A stretch of DNA of 64,000 nt from contig JAMWBK010000004.1 of the NCBI GenBank assembly GCA_029953675.1, forward strand, positions 1 to 64,000, in the 5' to 3' direction. The stretch comes from Rhodosorus marinus (lineage: Eukaryota > Rhodophyta > Stylonematophyceae > Stylonematales > Stylonemataceae). This document shows positions 39,729-50,524 of this stretch, piece by piece; within the stretch, counting starts at the first letter, position 1; every line of letters starts with the position of its first letter. The translations under genes and the position numbers were made by a program. The notes below the pieces were generated by a model, which worked only from the letters and a program-made list of their open reading frames with translations, was not told the origin of the DNA and ran no database searches.

Positions 39729-42500
39729 ATGCAGAGGAAGGCAGAGGCAAAAATGAAAGAAAGGGCAAGTTTTATGTGGGTGGTTGCGGTGGTAGTGGTG
39801 CTGCTCTATGGAGTAGCAGGGCTTCCGATCAGTTGTCCAGGTCAACGGGACGCTGCGCTTTCTCAGGTGGCGATTCCGGATGAGATGGTCTCGAGCCGCC
39901 AGGCGAACTGTGTTCAGGTAGCCCCGCTGCCGGCTAGTGCGGAGATGAAGGCTGCGCTTGGGCAGAACTGTTTAGCAGTGACCGACGCGGCGACAATTTT
40001 TACAGGAGTTTTCAAAGACATATTGAAAGACATCGGTTCTGTGGACAAAAATGCTCTAAAGATCATTGACAACATTCTCAAGCCGATCGAAGTTGCCATT
40101 AAGATCAAGATCCAGTACATGTTCGATGAAGCGAACGACAACATCTGTCTTGGCAACTTCATGGGTGGAGACTTGAAGCCAGAGATCGAGCTCGACCGAA
40201 GCCCGATGATGTACAACAAATGCAAAGACATGCCAGTTTCCAAGTACGACGAGTGGTCTATATTCGCGTTTGCACTCACCGCGCCCAACCCGATGTGCCT
40301 CACAGAGAAAGGTACCGCGGCATTCTGCTTTGGCGTGAGTGTCTGTCAGAAGACGGGGCTCCCGAGCGTCGCCTTCCTCATCAACAGCGTCGCCCAAGCC
40401 TGCTTTGGAGAGAACGTTTCTATGACTGACGGTGGGGTCAGTGCCGCGGGGAGCAAGCTCTTCAGCTACGGCCTTGACTATATCTCTTACGGCATCTCGC
40501 TCAGCCAAGGTCTGGCAACCAAGTTAACTGTCTATACAGCTAGTGACAAGTCCAGCGTCAGGTTCATCACTTACGCAATTAAGGGCAACTACTACGATGC
40601 GGTGAAGGTCAAGGTCAAGCTGGAGAAGTTCAGTCTTCCAGCCTTCCTGGACCTCAGCGGCACCAGTACACGGATTTTATCTGTGAATGGCCTCCAGGAC
40701 ATCGACTTTAGCAGCGCGATCGCCTCCTTTCCCGGTGGAGAGGACTCGGATGGCTTCTCAAACGATATACTCGACTTCTTCGAGTCGTTCACCAACGTAA
40801 GGATACAGGCGGCGCAGATCTACAAGCTGAAGCTCAAGTTCAAGTTCTCCAAGCTCAAGATCGGTAAAATCCTGCCGGACTCCAACTCGATGACTATCGC
40901 GGAGGCTAACGTGTTCTTGACAACTCACAAAATTCAGCCAAGCCCTTACTACGAGGAAGACGGCGTGGTTCTTCCCGCGGGCTTCTACATGTACATAGGA
41001 AGCGATGCCATCGCGTCGATTATGAAGGGCATGATCACCTACTTCCTCCAGTTCACTTCGAGTACGCTCAACCTCCTCGGAAGTTGGGCACCGTTCAATT
41101 TTGACGCCAAAGAGCTTGTCGACAAGCTCAAATTCGACACGGAGGATGGCTTCGCTATGGGGCTCACCGCCAACGTAGAGCAATTTGGTATGGTCATGCA
41201 CATTCCACTAATCATCAAGGAGCTCGGCTACATCACGCTGGAGTGCCGAAGCGACTACAACAGCTTCAAGTGCAGGGTTGAGTCTGGATTCAACGTCAAG
41301 TTCTTCGTCGCCGCCGCCAAGGAGATCGCTTCCGGGACGATGTGGGTGATCAACGAGAGCGATAGTTTCTTCAATGAGGTCGGGAGAGTGCTTAGTATCG
41401 GCTTTGACGACGGCATCGATGAACTCGAGTCCGTGTTCTCCGAGAGTAACGTGAAGAAAACGGCCAACATGATCGGGAACGGTGTGCTTGACGTCGGCAA
41501 CGACGCCGTGGATGAGTTCAAGAGCTGGGGGAGATGGTGCAAGACGGTCTACAACGATGTTGAGGATATACTCTCAGCGAAGGTCAATCAAGGCGTAAAG
41601 ACTGTGGCGAGTACCGGGAAAAAGGCCGTCGACGAAGCTTACGAAGCGCTGAAGAAAGCCAAGGATGCGATAGAGGATACATATAACTCAGTAGGGAATG
41701 AACTTACATGCACTATAGGCCAAGTGGAGGCGAGCACAAGTAAGGAGAAGAGTAGCAGCGTTAAGGAGAAGAGTAGCAGCTTTAAGAAGAAGCGTAGGCT
41801 CACCTGCACAGCTATTGATGTAATCGCTGACGCGTACAACACCGCCGAGCGAAACGTTGCAAAAGGTTGGGAAACTATCCGATCGGGCACGATCAAATAT
41901 ACCCAAGTAGTTGGGGATGCGTTCTACTCCAAGAAGGTCTCATACAGCTACAAGACGCTGGATCCGGCACAGTACGATGTTTTCAATTGTAGACTGCGAA
42001 AGGTCTACAAGGTGAAGAAGAAGCAGGTCCTCGGAAAGACCGTGAACAAGGACAAGAAGTATATCGGCGACGAGCCAGAGGAGGAATGTGTCAAGGGGAA
42101 GTATCAAAAGACCGTTGATGCGCTTCTTCAGCAGGAGGATCTCGATGAGCTTCAGGATCGCTATGACGAAGTGATGGCTGAGAATGCTGATGCGCTCTTC
42201 GCCTCGGAGATGACTGTCGAGGATCTCATCAACGACGGCGGGTTTGAATGCACCAGCGAACTGAGCAGGGACAACCCCTCGCCCGACTCGGAGATGATGG
42301 GCGTGAGAGTGGTATGTAGCGCTAGGTCAATCGGCAATGACGGATCCTTCTCCGGACCATTCGTTTCGATTTCTAGAAGCGGTGAAGTCGACAACTCCGA
42401 CTACATCGCCCGGGAGGACGCCATCGAAGCTCTGTACGAGCTAGTTAAAGAGGAGCTCGTGCAATCGATGACACCGTACATGTTGAAAGCGAAAGCATAG
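39729..42500 (+). CDS. Large secreted protein, unknown family
   Basis: 923 codons, one uninterrupted ORF, no intron needed. The first ATG (39729) or the one at codon 9 precedes a hydrophobic segment (FMWVVAVVVVLLYGVAG), read as a signal peptide with mature start near LPISCPGQ. The protein is Cys-containing in its first 250 residues and near the C-terminus. It has lysine-rich stretches (VKVKVKLEKF, LKLKFKFSKLKIGK), an amphipathic helical region (~600-660: VDEAYEALKKAKDAIEDTYN) and a degenerate internal repeat STSKEKSSS/SVKEKSSSFKKKRR. No known domain is recognised. Codon use looks normal and the frame is clean, unlike its surroundings, so it is probably functional. Secretion or an extracellular role is inferred only from the signal peptide. 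Confidence 0.8.
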   Translation: MQRKAEAKMKERASFMWVVAVVVVLLYGVAGLPISCPGQRDAALSQVAIPDEMVSSRQANCVQVAPLPASAEMKAALGQNCLAVTDAATIFTGVFKDILKDIGSVDKNALKIIDNILKPIEVAIKIKIQYMFDEANDNICLGNFMGGDLKPEIELDRSPMMYNKCKDMPVSKYDEWSIFAFALTAPNPMCLTEKGTAAFCFGVSVCQKTGLPSVAFLINSVAQACFGENVSMTDGGVSAAGSKLFSYGLDYISYGISLSQGLATKLTVYTASDKSSVRFITYAIKGNYYDAVKVKVKLEKFSLPAFLDLSGTSTRILSVNGLQDIDFSSAIASFPGGEDSDGFSNDILDFFESFTNVRIQAAQIYKLKLKFKFSKLKIGKILPDSNSMTIAEANVFLTTHKIQPSPYYEEDGVVLPAGFYMYIGSDAIASIMKGMITYFLQFTSSTLNLLGSWAPFNFDAKELVDKLKFDTEDGFAMGLTANVEQFGMVMHIPLIIKELGYITLECRSDYNSFKCRVESGFNVKFFVAAAKEIASGTMWVINESDSFFNEVGRVLSIGFDDGIDELESVFSESNVKKTANMIGNGVLDVGNDAVDEFKSWGRWCKTVYNDVEDILSAKVNQGVKTVASTGKKAVDEAYEALKKAKDAIEDTYNSVGNELTCTIGQVEASTSKEKSSSVKEKSSSFKKKRRLTCTAIDVIADAYNTAERNVAKGWETIRSGTIKYTQVVGDAFYSKKVSYSYKTLDPAQYDVFNCRLRKVYKVKKKQVLGKTVNKDKKYIGDEPEEECVKGKYQKTVDALLQQEDLDELQDRYDEVMAENADALFASEMTVEDLINDGGFECTSELSRDNPSPDSEMMGVRVVCSARSIGNDGSFSGPFVSISRSGEVDNSDYIAREDAIEALYELVKEELVQSMTPYMLKAKA

Positions 42501-42750
42501 ACAAGCTAGTAAAACTTTAGGCTCGTAATTCAAACGAACCACTCTCACTTCGCCGAAGGACCCGCCGTGCGAGAAATTTGTGCAAAATGAGCTATTGTCT
42601 CCTGTTTTCGACTTCGAAAATCTGACTAAGGTCCCACAACGGGACGGACTATCCCAACTGCCAATCAGGTCAACTGGCCGACGCCGGTGGTCAATTTGGT
42701 TCTGTCACGCTGCGTGGATGGTGAGCACTATACCACGAATGCACGGCTGC
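42501..42750. other. 3' flank of the secreted-protein gene
   Basis: No feature seen. Confidence 0.4.
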
Positions 42751-42975
42751 CCTGATGTGAACCGCGCTCAGACTCGCCGATATACGACGCTCGGCGACGG
42801 ACCGAGACGGTTGCCCCCAGGCGGAGGGCGGCAGAGCTGAATTGGGCGCTTGCCATTGGACATATGACCGCGAGGTCCACATATGCTGAGCGCCTGGCAA
42901 CGGGGTCAGAGACCAGGAGATCTGCGATGCAGCGGTGGGTCCGTTGTGGCCGAAACTGATCTGAACATTTCCGAT
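42751..42975 (-). pseudogene. Family D endonuclease fragment
   Basis: Encodes RCIADLLVSDPVARRSAYVDLAVICPMAS, the RLE core of family D, in one frame. It is diverged from the other copies and lacks the 3' end. Confidence 0.65.
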
Positions 42976-43115
42976 TGGCTAGTAACCCGCGATCCATACC
43001 CTGCGCAAAAATATTCATGTTCGGACATCTGCTCCCCATAGAAAAAAGTTTCTACATCGCTCTCGGGCCTCTTTAACCTAGAACCTCCTGTTTTCCTTGC
43101 GTATATTGAATGAAT
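42976..43115. other. Spacer
   Basis: No feature seen. Confidence 0.35.
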
Positions 43116-44432
43116 TGTTTAATGGTTTTAATGGATTTATTGGGTTTATTGGGTTTATTGGGTTTATTGGCTTTACTACTGGCTTTATTACGGGCTTTAT
43201 TACGGGCTTTATTACGGGCTTTATTACGGGCTTTATTAGCTGGCTTCAAGCGCTACACAAAGCGTGAAAAGGAACTAAGAACTAGGTAGGAAAGTATGCA
43301 AACCCAGGCGCCGATGGCGCGCCTCTGCAAGCATGCTGCTCAAATATCACCACAGAGAGACACTTAAACGCCGAAAAGCTCCAAGTATTCAACCGGATGC
43401 TCAGTAAAACATTTCCGCAACCACTCCAAACCCGAGTTCTCCACGTGACCAAAGCTTTCCACAATGAAAGGCTGGAACCGGTGGGAGCGACCCTCAGCGC
43501 GAGGCAGACTGGCCATACTCTCAGCATACCGTCGTTCCTTCACTCGGCGAAGGGCCGAAGCAGCTGCTCCCCGACGGCGGCCGGCAGCCGTGAGATGCGT
43601 GCTTGCCACAGGGCATGTAATCGCGAGGTCAACGTATGCTGAGCGTCTGGGGGCAGCATCGGAGACGAGGAGATCTGCGATACAGCTGGGCGGTGCCCTA
43701 TCCGAGACCGATCTGGGTAGTTCCGATTCCACCTCAACCGTATGACCTACCCGAGTCAAACATTCGCTGAGGATGTACTTGAAGCGAATGTGACGCCTTG
43801 TACGAAGGCCTCTCAAGAGCCCGCATAAGCCCAAGAAGTTGTAGCCACAAGCGCCGATCCGACTCTCACATCCCTGACAGAAATATGGCGGATTAGAATA
43901 CCACGGAGCTTGTGGCAAACCCAGGAGGATCCCCGCGCCAGAGCGAAACTGGTATCGAGACGGTGACCCAGTGACAGCAGAGTTGTTAACCACAAATGCG
44001 ATAGATGGCCTCCAATGCCGCGGAGGTGAGCGGCGGTGGTAGGCGGGTGTGAGGGGAGATTTGGGCAAAAATTGCGTGAGCGGCACTGTGTTGGCCCCAG
44101 GTGAGGCTATGTTGAACAAAATCAGTGCGCGAACTCCACAATCGGTTCAAACCCGGGTAATCTGGCAAAAGTGACCCGGGGCTGGCTTCCTCCTCGTCTG
44201 CGAGTGCTCTGTCGATGGGAGAGTCCTCGATTGGCTCAGTATGTCCCCATAACAGCTCCCTCCAGGAGCGAAACCTGGACCGATTCTCGTTCAGGGCGGC
44301 GTTGAACCTACTGAACGCCCGCTGCAGAGCATCATGGATAATCAAGAGCGGTGGCGGAAGGGTCACGGGGTCCTCTCTAGTCAGTTCTCGAGTCAAAAGG
44401 CAGGCCCTTTGCATCCGAAAGCTCACTAAGGT
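43116..44432 (-). mobile_element. Family D retrotransposon, 5'-truncated, with long tandem tail
   Basis: The tail (43116-43246) consists of GGGTTTATT units (x4) and GGGCTTTATTAC units (x4-5). Then the 3' UTR and the ORF2 C-terminal ~390 codons in several frames: finger (CQGCESRIGACGYNFLGLC), endonuclease (CIADLLVSDAAPRRSAYVDLAITCP), upstream part LWSSRTDFVQHSLTWGQHSAAH. It is truncated at about 44432. Confidence 0.75.
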
Positions 44433-47400
44433 ACGAAGTGGTTTTGGAGTTTTTTGTTTTCTTTGGGGGTTTGAGTTGGTTTTCGGTTGCGATTGGAGTC
44501 GTGTTCGGTCGGGTCCGAGAGTGTTCCTCGTTGCGGGCGCACGATCCGGGTTTTCGGTCTGAGGCGCTGGTTTGTTCGAGTTTTTTTGGTCGGGTTCCTT
44601 CGTGAAACTGCTGTTCAAAACATTCTTCCGTGATAGCCGGGGTCCCTCCGCGCTACAATCCTGAGGGTCCGGAGATCGCGCGGGCGGAGGTGTCTACTGA
44701 GAGTGGACACAGACTGTCTCTTCGCGCGGGCCCTTTCTCCACGCACGTGGAGTTGCAGGGCGGCTATGGTACGAAAGTGCGTGCCCTGCTCTCTGTTGTA
44801 ACAAGGCTGATTACGGCCGCGGGCAATTGAGGCGTCATTCCTCAGCTCACCCAGAAGCTAAGGGGGCTGGAATCGGGTCTCCTGGCGAGGGAAAATTCAA
44901 ATTCGGGTGAGAATTTGAATTCCAGCCGGGTGGCCAAGTTGGCGGAAGACAGTCAACTTCCCCAGGTCAATCAACAACCTGTCTCGGGACAGCCGAGGCC
45001 TGGATCTGCAGGTGACAAAGGTGGTTCCGCGGCTGGCGCCTCTTCGGAGAAGTGCCCAGAGCTGCCTAATCCTTCGAATGTTCCCTCAGCTGGAGCGGAC
45101 TTTCCCGTCCTGGGCCAGCCCTCAGGTGGGCGACAGCCCAGGCCCAGGCGGGGGCATGCGGTGGTCCCAGGGGGGGCCCGCCTTACGTCTCAGTTTTGCG
45201 GAAGGGTACCACAGCCGCACGGACGGCTGCTATAGGGAGATTTTTGCCCTCTCGCGAGCAGCAGGGCGGACCTGCGGCGACTACTTTGCAATTCCTCTGG
45301 GTGCGCAGCGTTCGGCCCCAGACTACACGGGGCCAGGTCCCGTCCATGCGAGATTTTTCGAGATACTTTTGCGAAGTCTTTGGGGTGTAGCCGCGAAGAC
45401 TTCATCTTCGCAAATTATGAGGGTCGCGATGTCCTCTTTGTGGTCACTGCAACCGCTCCATGGACCCGACTTTACTAGCATGTACCTGCAGGCCCTGCTG
45501 GAGAAGCCTACCGAGCAGTGGCCTGAGAGCGCTCGCTGGTTGCGTTCTCAACCCCAGGTCGCATATATTTCGGGTTCGACCGTTTTTCGGGCATTTTCCT
45601 CTCTCCCGGAGAAACAGCAGGCCTATCTCAGCACGAGACCAGTGTGAAAGCTGCAGCCATCCATTGGCTTCGCATTCATCGCATGGAGCGGATACTTTTG
45701 GAGCGTATTGGGTCGGGTCCACACCATCTGCGCGCAGCCGCCTCTACCTTTTTTCACCGAGAGAGGCACTTTGTGCTGACCTCAAGTCACAAGGCAGAGC
45801 TACGGAGTTTGGGAGCATAGAGAGCTTCACTCCAAGCACCACTTCCAGTGCGAGTGGCGAGGAAGGGGAGCCGGAGGGCATGTCGGTCGAGAACGGCCCT
45901 TTTACTTTGTTGAATCCCGGGGAAACCATCCCGCGAGCCTCGCGGAGTGGCCGGTTGACCAGTTCGGTGAGGTTGGGAGGCAAGCGCGCGAGGACCGACT
46001 CCCCCGGGTCTAAGAGGGAGAAGCACGATTCGCTCCCCGGGCACGGCTGCGAGGTCGCAGCCAATGGACCTGCAGTCTTATGTCCTGAAGGAGGGCGGAG
46101 ACTGGGGCTTCTGGCGCGCGCGCCTGCGGAGTTGGCTCCGGCGATGGATTTCTTTGGAAGGAGGCTACCTACCCATCCGGAGAAGGATTCCGCCTCTTGT
46201 CTTCCCTCGAGGAAAGCTCTCCATGGCTGGGACAATCCTGGATTTTATCTTCCAGAGTCTGGCGCGTAATCAACGGGACGTCGCTGTGTGGAAATTTTTG
46301 GGGGTCACGCCGCGCCTGATTCTGGCACCCGCTCACACATCGGAGCGCAGATGGCGCGTCCGAGAACGACTGGCCATGTTCCTGAAGGGGGAATTTGAGG
46401 TGTAGCACAGCAGAGCTACTTGATGTCATACGAGGCATCCGGCCGGAGGACTCGTGCTGGGACAGCCTCGCCTGGGACGACTCGAGTGCAGAAATTGGTG
46501 GCGGTTGGCGACCTGAATCGAGCTGCACGGGTCTTGGAGGGCGAGGTGCCTGTCCTCCCCTACGACGAGAGCCTCGACCAGACTGTGTCGGCGTGGTTTC
46601 CCTCGTGCGACGTGGACTTCCTCCCCGAATTCGAGGCATTTTTAGACCGTCCAGAGTTGGCCAGGTTCCGCATCCACCTGACGCTCTGTGAGTCTGATCT
46701 GGAGGATTTGCTCCGGACTCCCGGCGTGGACGCTGCCCTGGACCCTCAGGGCTACGAACGGAATTACTCCAGGCCTTGAGCAAGCCTGGCCGGAGCGTAC
46801 CGGTGAAGATCCTGAATACGCTGTTCCAGGGTGCCGGGGTGCGTCTGCCCCTTGGGACCATCTGCGACGGGCACAGCTTTGCTTGCTAACGAAACCCGAC
46901 CACGAGCCGGCACACCCGCGTCTCCGGCCGATCGGCATGGTCGAGAGTCTACGGAAGCTCGCCGGGGAGGTGGCTATGCCAGCGAAGCGACTACGCCAGC
47001 GATTCACCGCTTTTATGGCGCCTTGGCAGGTAGGGGTGTGATTTTCCGGGGATTGCGAACTGATCACTCATGCGATCGAGCTGGAGCGAGCCAGTAGGCC
47101 GGATTGGGGCGTTTTGGTGGTTGACTTCCGTAACGCGTTCAACAGCGTCTCGCGGACGCATGCTTTGGAGGTGATTCGATGTGTATTCCCAGAGGCGTGG
47201 CCGTTCCTATCCGGTATTTACGGAGGGGGGAGCCTCCTCTTACTTAACAACGCAGGGCTGGCGTTGAACAGGGTGATCCTTGTGGGCCTGTACCTCACGC
47301 CTGTGCCTTGCATCTCGTGCTCCAGCGACTGGCGGCTGAGGTGCCGGAGCTTCGCATCTGTGCCTACCATGACGACGTGACGTTGCTGGGCACCCCTGAG

Positions 47401-47700
47401 AACTTGGCTCGGGGATTGACCCAGATCGAAGCAATCGGACGTGGAGTAGGTCCGACCGTGGAACCCGAAAAATGCCGTTTTCTCGCCCCGCGTGAAGTTT
47501 CGAGGGGCTCCCTGCCAACTAGTCTCCGAGCCTTTGGTGAACGTGCGGGGCTCGAGCATCATGGCGTCGGTTTGAGGAGTGAAAACTTTCTCCAAGACTC
47601 TTGCGAACGAGTTTTAGCACGCCATAAGCAGCTCACCGACGCCATTGAGCGCCTACCGGACAGCATACTCCAATCGGCATGCCTGCTTTCTCGCTTTTGT
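44433..47700 (+). mobile_element. Family D-related retrotransposon, 5' part (ORF1 and RT)
   Basis: Probable 5' UTR (44433-44630), ORF1 in several frames (44630-46060), and ORF2 from about 46064. ORF1 shows HRLSLRAGPFSTHVELQGGY, which parallels the LSCGALKLYLDAP block of families B and C, and KGTTAARTAAIGRFLPSREQ, matching the minus-strand ORF1 at 62.2-62.5 kb. ORF2 pieces: RIPPLVFPRGKLSMAGTILD, GDLNRAARVLEGEVPVLPYD, LRPIGMVESLRKLAG, VVDFRNAFNSVSRTHALEV, CAYHDDVTLLG. At least six frameshifts or stops. At 47700 it is cut and joined to a telomeric 16-mer (GGGTTACGTTAGTCTG). Confidence 0.72.
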
Positions 47701-47727
47701 CTGGGGGTTACGTTAGTCTGTGGGACC
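47701..47727. repeat. Telomeric unit
   Basis: GGGGGTTACGTTAGTCTGTGGG between the family D-related piece and a family C 5' end. Confidence 0.75.
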
Positions 47728-47997
47728 AGCCTGGGGTTTTTCTTTTTGGACTTTGGAGTTTATCGTGGCGATAAAGTTACACTTTGATTCTTTCTACGAA
47801 CGCTTATCGAGTGATATGACTACTCTCGAGCCCGTGCCTCCGGATGGGGGGGGCTTTTCCGTAGACGCAACAATGGAAGACCTCCCGGCCGTTAGCCTGG
47901 GGGCAGACGGACCCGAGCCTCTGCCAGTACCTGTTTCTGAGCCTGCAACTACATCTGCACTTGACAACGACGTACCTACTCCCTTGGCAATTGACCT
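47728..47997 (+). mobile_element. Family C 5'-end fragment
   Basis: 5' UTR (TTGGACTTTGGAGTTTATCG) and about 60 ORF1 codons (MTTLEPVPPDGGG to TPLAIDL), nearly the same as 24900-25090 inverted. At 47997 it switches inside a codon to a family D finger region. It is the only family C piece outside the first 32.6 kb. Confidence 0.75.
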
Positions 47998-48655
47998 GGA
48001 TGTGAGAGTCGGATTGATGGTTGTGGTTACCATTACTTAGGTTCATGCGGACTGTTGAGAGGTCTTCGTACGAGGCGTCACACTCGCTTCAAGTACATCC
48101 TCAGCGAATGTTTGACTCGGGTAGGGCATACGGTTGAGGTGGAATCGGAACTACCCAGATCGGTCTCGGATAGGGCACCGCCCCGCTGTATCGCAGATCT
48201 CCTCGTCTCCGATGCTGCCGCCAGACGCTCAGCATATGTTGACCTCGCGATTACATGCCCTGTGGCAAGCGCCCATCTGACGGCTGCCGCCCCCCGCCGG
48301 GGAGCAGCTGCTTCGGCCCTTCGCCGAGTGAAGGAACGACGGTATGCTGAGAGTATGACCAGCCTGCCATGCGCTGAGGGTCGTTCCCACAGGTTTTAGC
48401 CTTTCGCTATGGAAACCTTTGGCCTCTTGGATACGTCGGGTTTGGATCGGTTGCGGAAATGTTTTGCTGAGCATCCGGTTGAATACTTGGAGCTTTTGCG
48501 GCGTTTAAGTGTCTCTCTGTGGCGATATTGGAGCAGCATGCTGGCCGAGGCGCGCCATCGGCGCCTGGGTTTGCACGCGTCCCTACCTAGTTCTTAGTTC
48601 CTTTTCACGCTTTGTGTAGCGCTTTAGGCTATGCCAATAAAGCCGATAGCAGTAA
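47998..48655 (+). mobile_element. Family D retrotransposon, 3' piece
   Basis: Finger, endonuclease RCIADLLVSDAAARRSAYVDLAITCP, one TAG near 48397, then LRKCFAEHPVEYLELLRRLS and the C-terminus to 48597, 3' UTR and tail CAATAAAGCCGATAGCAGTAAG. It is fused to family C without telomeric repeat. Confidence 0.75.
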
Positions 48656-49010
48656 GTAAGGGCGAATAAAACCACATCAAGTTAAGCAAACCCCTCTCCA
48701 CTCCGGCCATTCTCCCCCGCCTTTTCCAATCAATAAGAAGTCCAAACCCCTGGCTTTTCTATAGACGGTTGGAGAATCTATCTTAAATATCAGAATAATT
48801 TACGTTGATGGGAAGTTCTTGGATAGACTATCACTCCCCTCCCTTCCCCCCTTTTTTTCGTCCATAGAATGAGCGGGTTATTTCGAAGCGCAAAGGTTTT
48901 TTGACGGAGCTTGGGGGTGCCGAATACTTTGTTTTTGGATTGGTTTTTGAGGATCGTGGTCGAGGGGGGGTTTTTGTCAATTGAGCCATTCCGTAGCCAC
49001 TCCATAAGGC
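48656..49010. other. Non-coding stretch
   Basis: No gene seen; pyrimidine-rich and AT-rich segments. Confidence 0.4.
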
Positions 49011-49200
49011 TCAAGCGAAAGTCAACAAGTACCGCACCGCCGTTGACGACCCAGAGGACTTCATCCCGATAGCCCTCGAGACCTATGGAAGACGTGCGAC
49101 TCGAAAGATGCCAGACCTTTGTCGGCGCACGAGGCACCTCGAACCGCAGCGCCCTCAATAGAGCTATAGCCGCGATGAACCGCACGCTGTGAAGAGGCAA
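49011..49200 (+). pseudogene. Diverged RLE-retrotransposon ORF2 C-terminus
   Basis: Encodes KAQAKVNKYRT and DDPEDFIPIALETYGRR, then, one frame over, ALNRAIAAMNRTL. This is the terminal FIPIAIETFGR...LNRTLW signature of the telomeric families, in a family not otherwise present. No 3' UTR match was found. Confidence 0.55.
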
Positions 49201-49560
49201 TGCCTGGGTTGCCCTTAATAGCCGGGAGAGTGACGAGTGTATTAGGTAGCTGGTGTTATAGTAGATCAATATCTACTAGTCGTCACATGTTTGTAACTCC
49301 TCTTTCCATTTCGTAACACACACATCCGGGGTGGTTAGTTTCACAGAGAAATCCACAAGGTTTTGAATGTTCTAGATGGCCAAACAGTTATTTGCGAAGA
49401 GAGGTTTGGAACTAGCGAGATCGACTCTGCCCTCCCCTCTTCCCACACCCACCACCACCCCAAGCGGGAGATTCACCTTGCCACTATGTCCAACCTTTCA
49501 CCATCACGTCCAACCCTTCCACCGTATCGTAGAAACCTTCTACGTATAGCCTCCCACCGT
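49201..49560. other. Non-coding stretch leading into a tandem repeat
   Basis: Includes early, imperfect copies of CTTCCACCGTATCGTAGA and CCTTCTAC motifs from 49515. No gene. Confidence 0.45.
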
Positions 49561-49960
49561 ATCTGTATCGACCTTCTACTTGTAGCCTTCCACCGTATCG
49601 TAGATACCTTCTACATCTATCCTTCTATGTGGACCGGCAAAGGCAATACTCAATACGTGTTGACGTCAACTGTTCACAAAAAAACACGCTTTTAAGGTTT
49701 GTTATCAGTTGATTCGACCAATGGATTTAGGACGGTTCGGGTTTGTGAGCCTTCCACCGTATCTGTATCGACCTTCTACTTGTAGCCTTCCACCGTATCG
49801 TAGATACCTTCTACATCTATTCCTTCTATGTGGACCTTCAAAGGCAATACTCAATACGTGTTGACGTCAACTGTTCACAAAAAAAAACGCTTTTAAGGTT
49901 TGTTATCGGTTGATTTGATCAATGGATTTAGGACGGTTCGGTTTTGTGCCTACTCTCTAT
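49561..49960. repeat. 200-bp tandem duplication
   Basis: Two near-identical 200-bp units (49561-49760, 49761-49960). Each contains CCTTCCACCGTATCGTAGAT and the palindrome GTTGACGTCAAC. They differ by a few bases. Confidence 0.8.
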
Positions 49961-50329
49961 TTATATCGTAATAATTGTTTTAAAATAGTTCATATTTCAT
50001 TTCCACCAGCCAGTTAAACGGTCGGTGATGTCCCCACCGCAACTATTTGCTTTTCCTTCGTTTTTCTTTGGACCAATTTTTTTCTTTTTCACCCCCTTGT
50101 CCGTGCCCCACCGGTGCGATATTTCATCTTAAAAATTGACGCTTTGGGAATCACCCCAGCGCGGCGTTTATTTATTAAATATATACTATTTTCGGATGCG
50201 ATTTAGGTTTTGAATATTCAGGAAAATACCATTAAACCGATGTGTGGATATGAAATTTAGTTGAATCAATAGTTTTATTCGATAGTTTTGTCGATATCAC
50301 GAGCTATTGAGGACCACAGCGCGACTTTT
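49961..50329. other. AT-rich non-coding stretch
   Basis: No gene seen. Confidence 0.4.
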
Positions 50330-50430
50330 GAGAGATTCGAACGAATGGTTTAATCGGAGGCTGAAAAAAAAACTGCGAGGGGAAAAAAAGACTAAGCGCG
50401 CCGAAGTACTCGCGCCTCCAACAGAGATTG
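50330..50430 (-). repeat. SINE-like repeat, inverted copy
   Basis: The reverse complement of 15470-15566: CGAACGAATGGTTTAATCGG, AGGCTGA, A-rich run, AGACTAAGCGCGCCGAAGTA, CTCGCGCCTCCAAC. The best match to the 15.5-kb copy. Confidence 0.6.
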
Positions 50431-50524
50431 AGGTTACGAGGACGTCGTCGTCGAGCCAGGACCCGTCAACGAAGACCTGCCGCATCGAGCACCGAACGCT
50501 GAAGGGTTCTATTGATCGCGGACG

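Noticed and set aside
40056-40508. Minus-strand ORF of 150 codons inside the 923-aa gene
   Set aside because: Antisense shadow; no motif and no flanking signals.
45744-46861. Minus-strand ORFs of 163 and 230 codons
   Set aside because: They oppose the broken ORF1/ORF2 of the family D-related element; no motifs of their own.
50300-50345. tRNA gene near the SINE-like repeat
   Set aside because: GAGCTATTGAGG and GATTCGAACG resemble A and B boxes, but no cloverleaf could be drawn.
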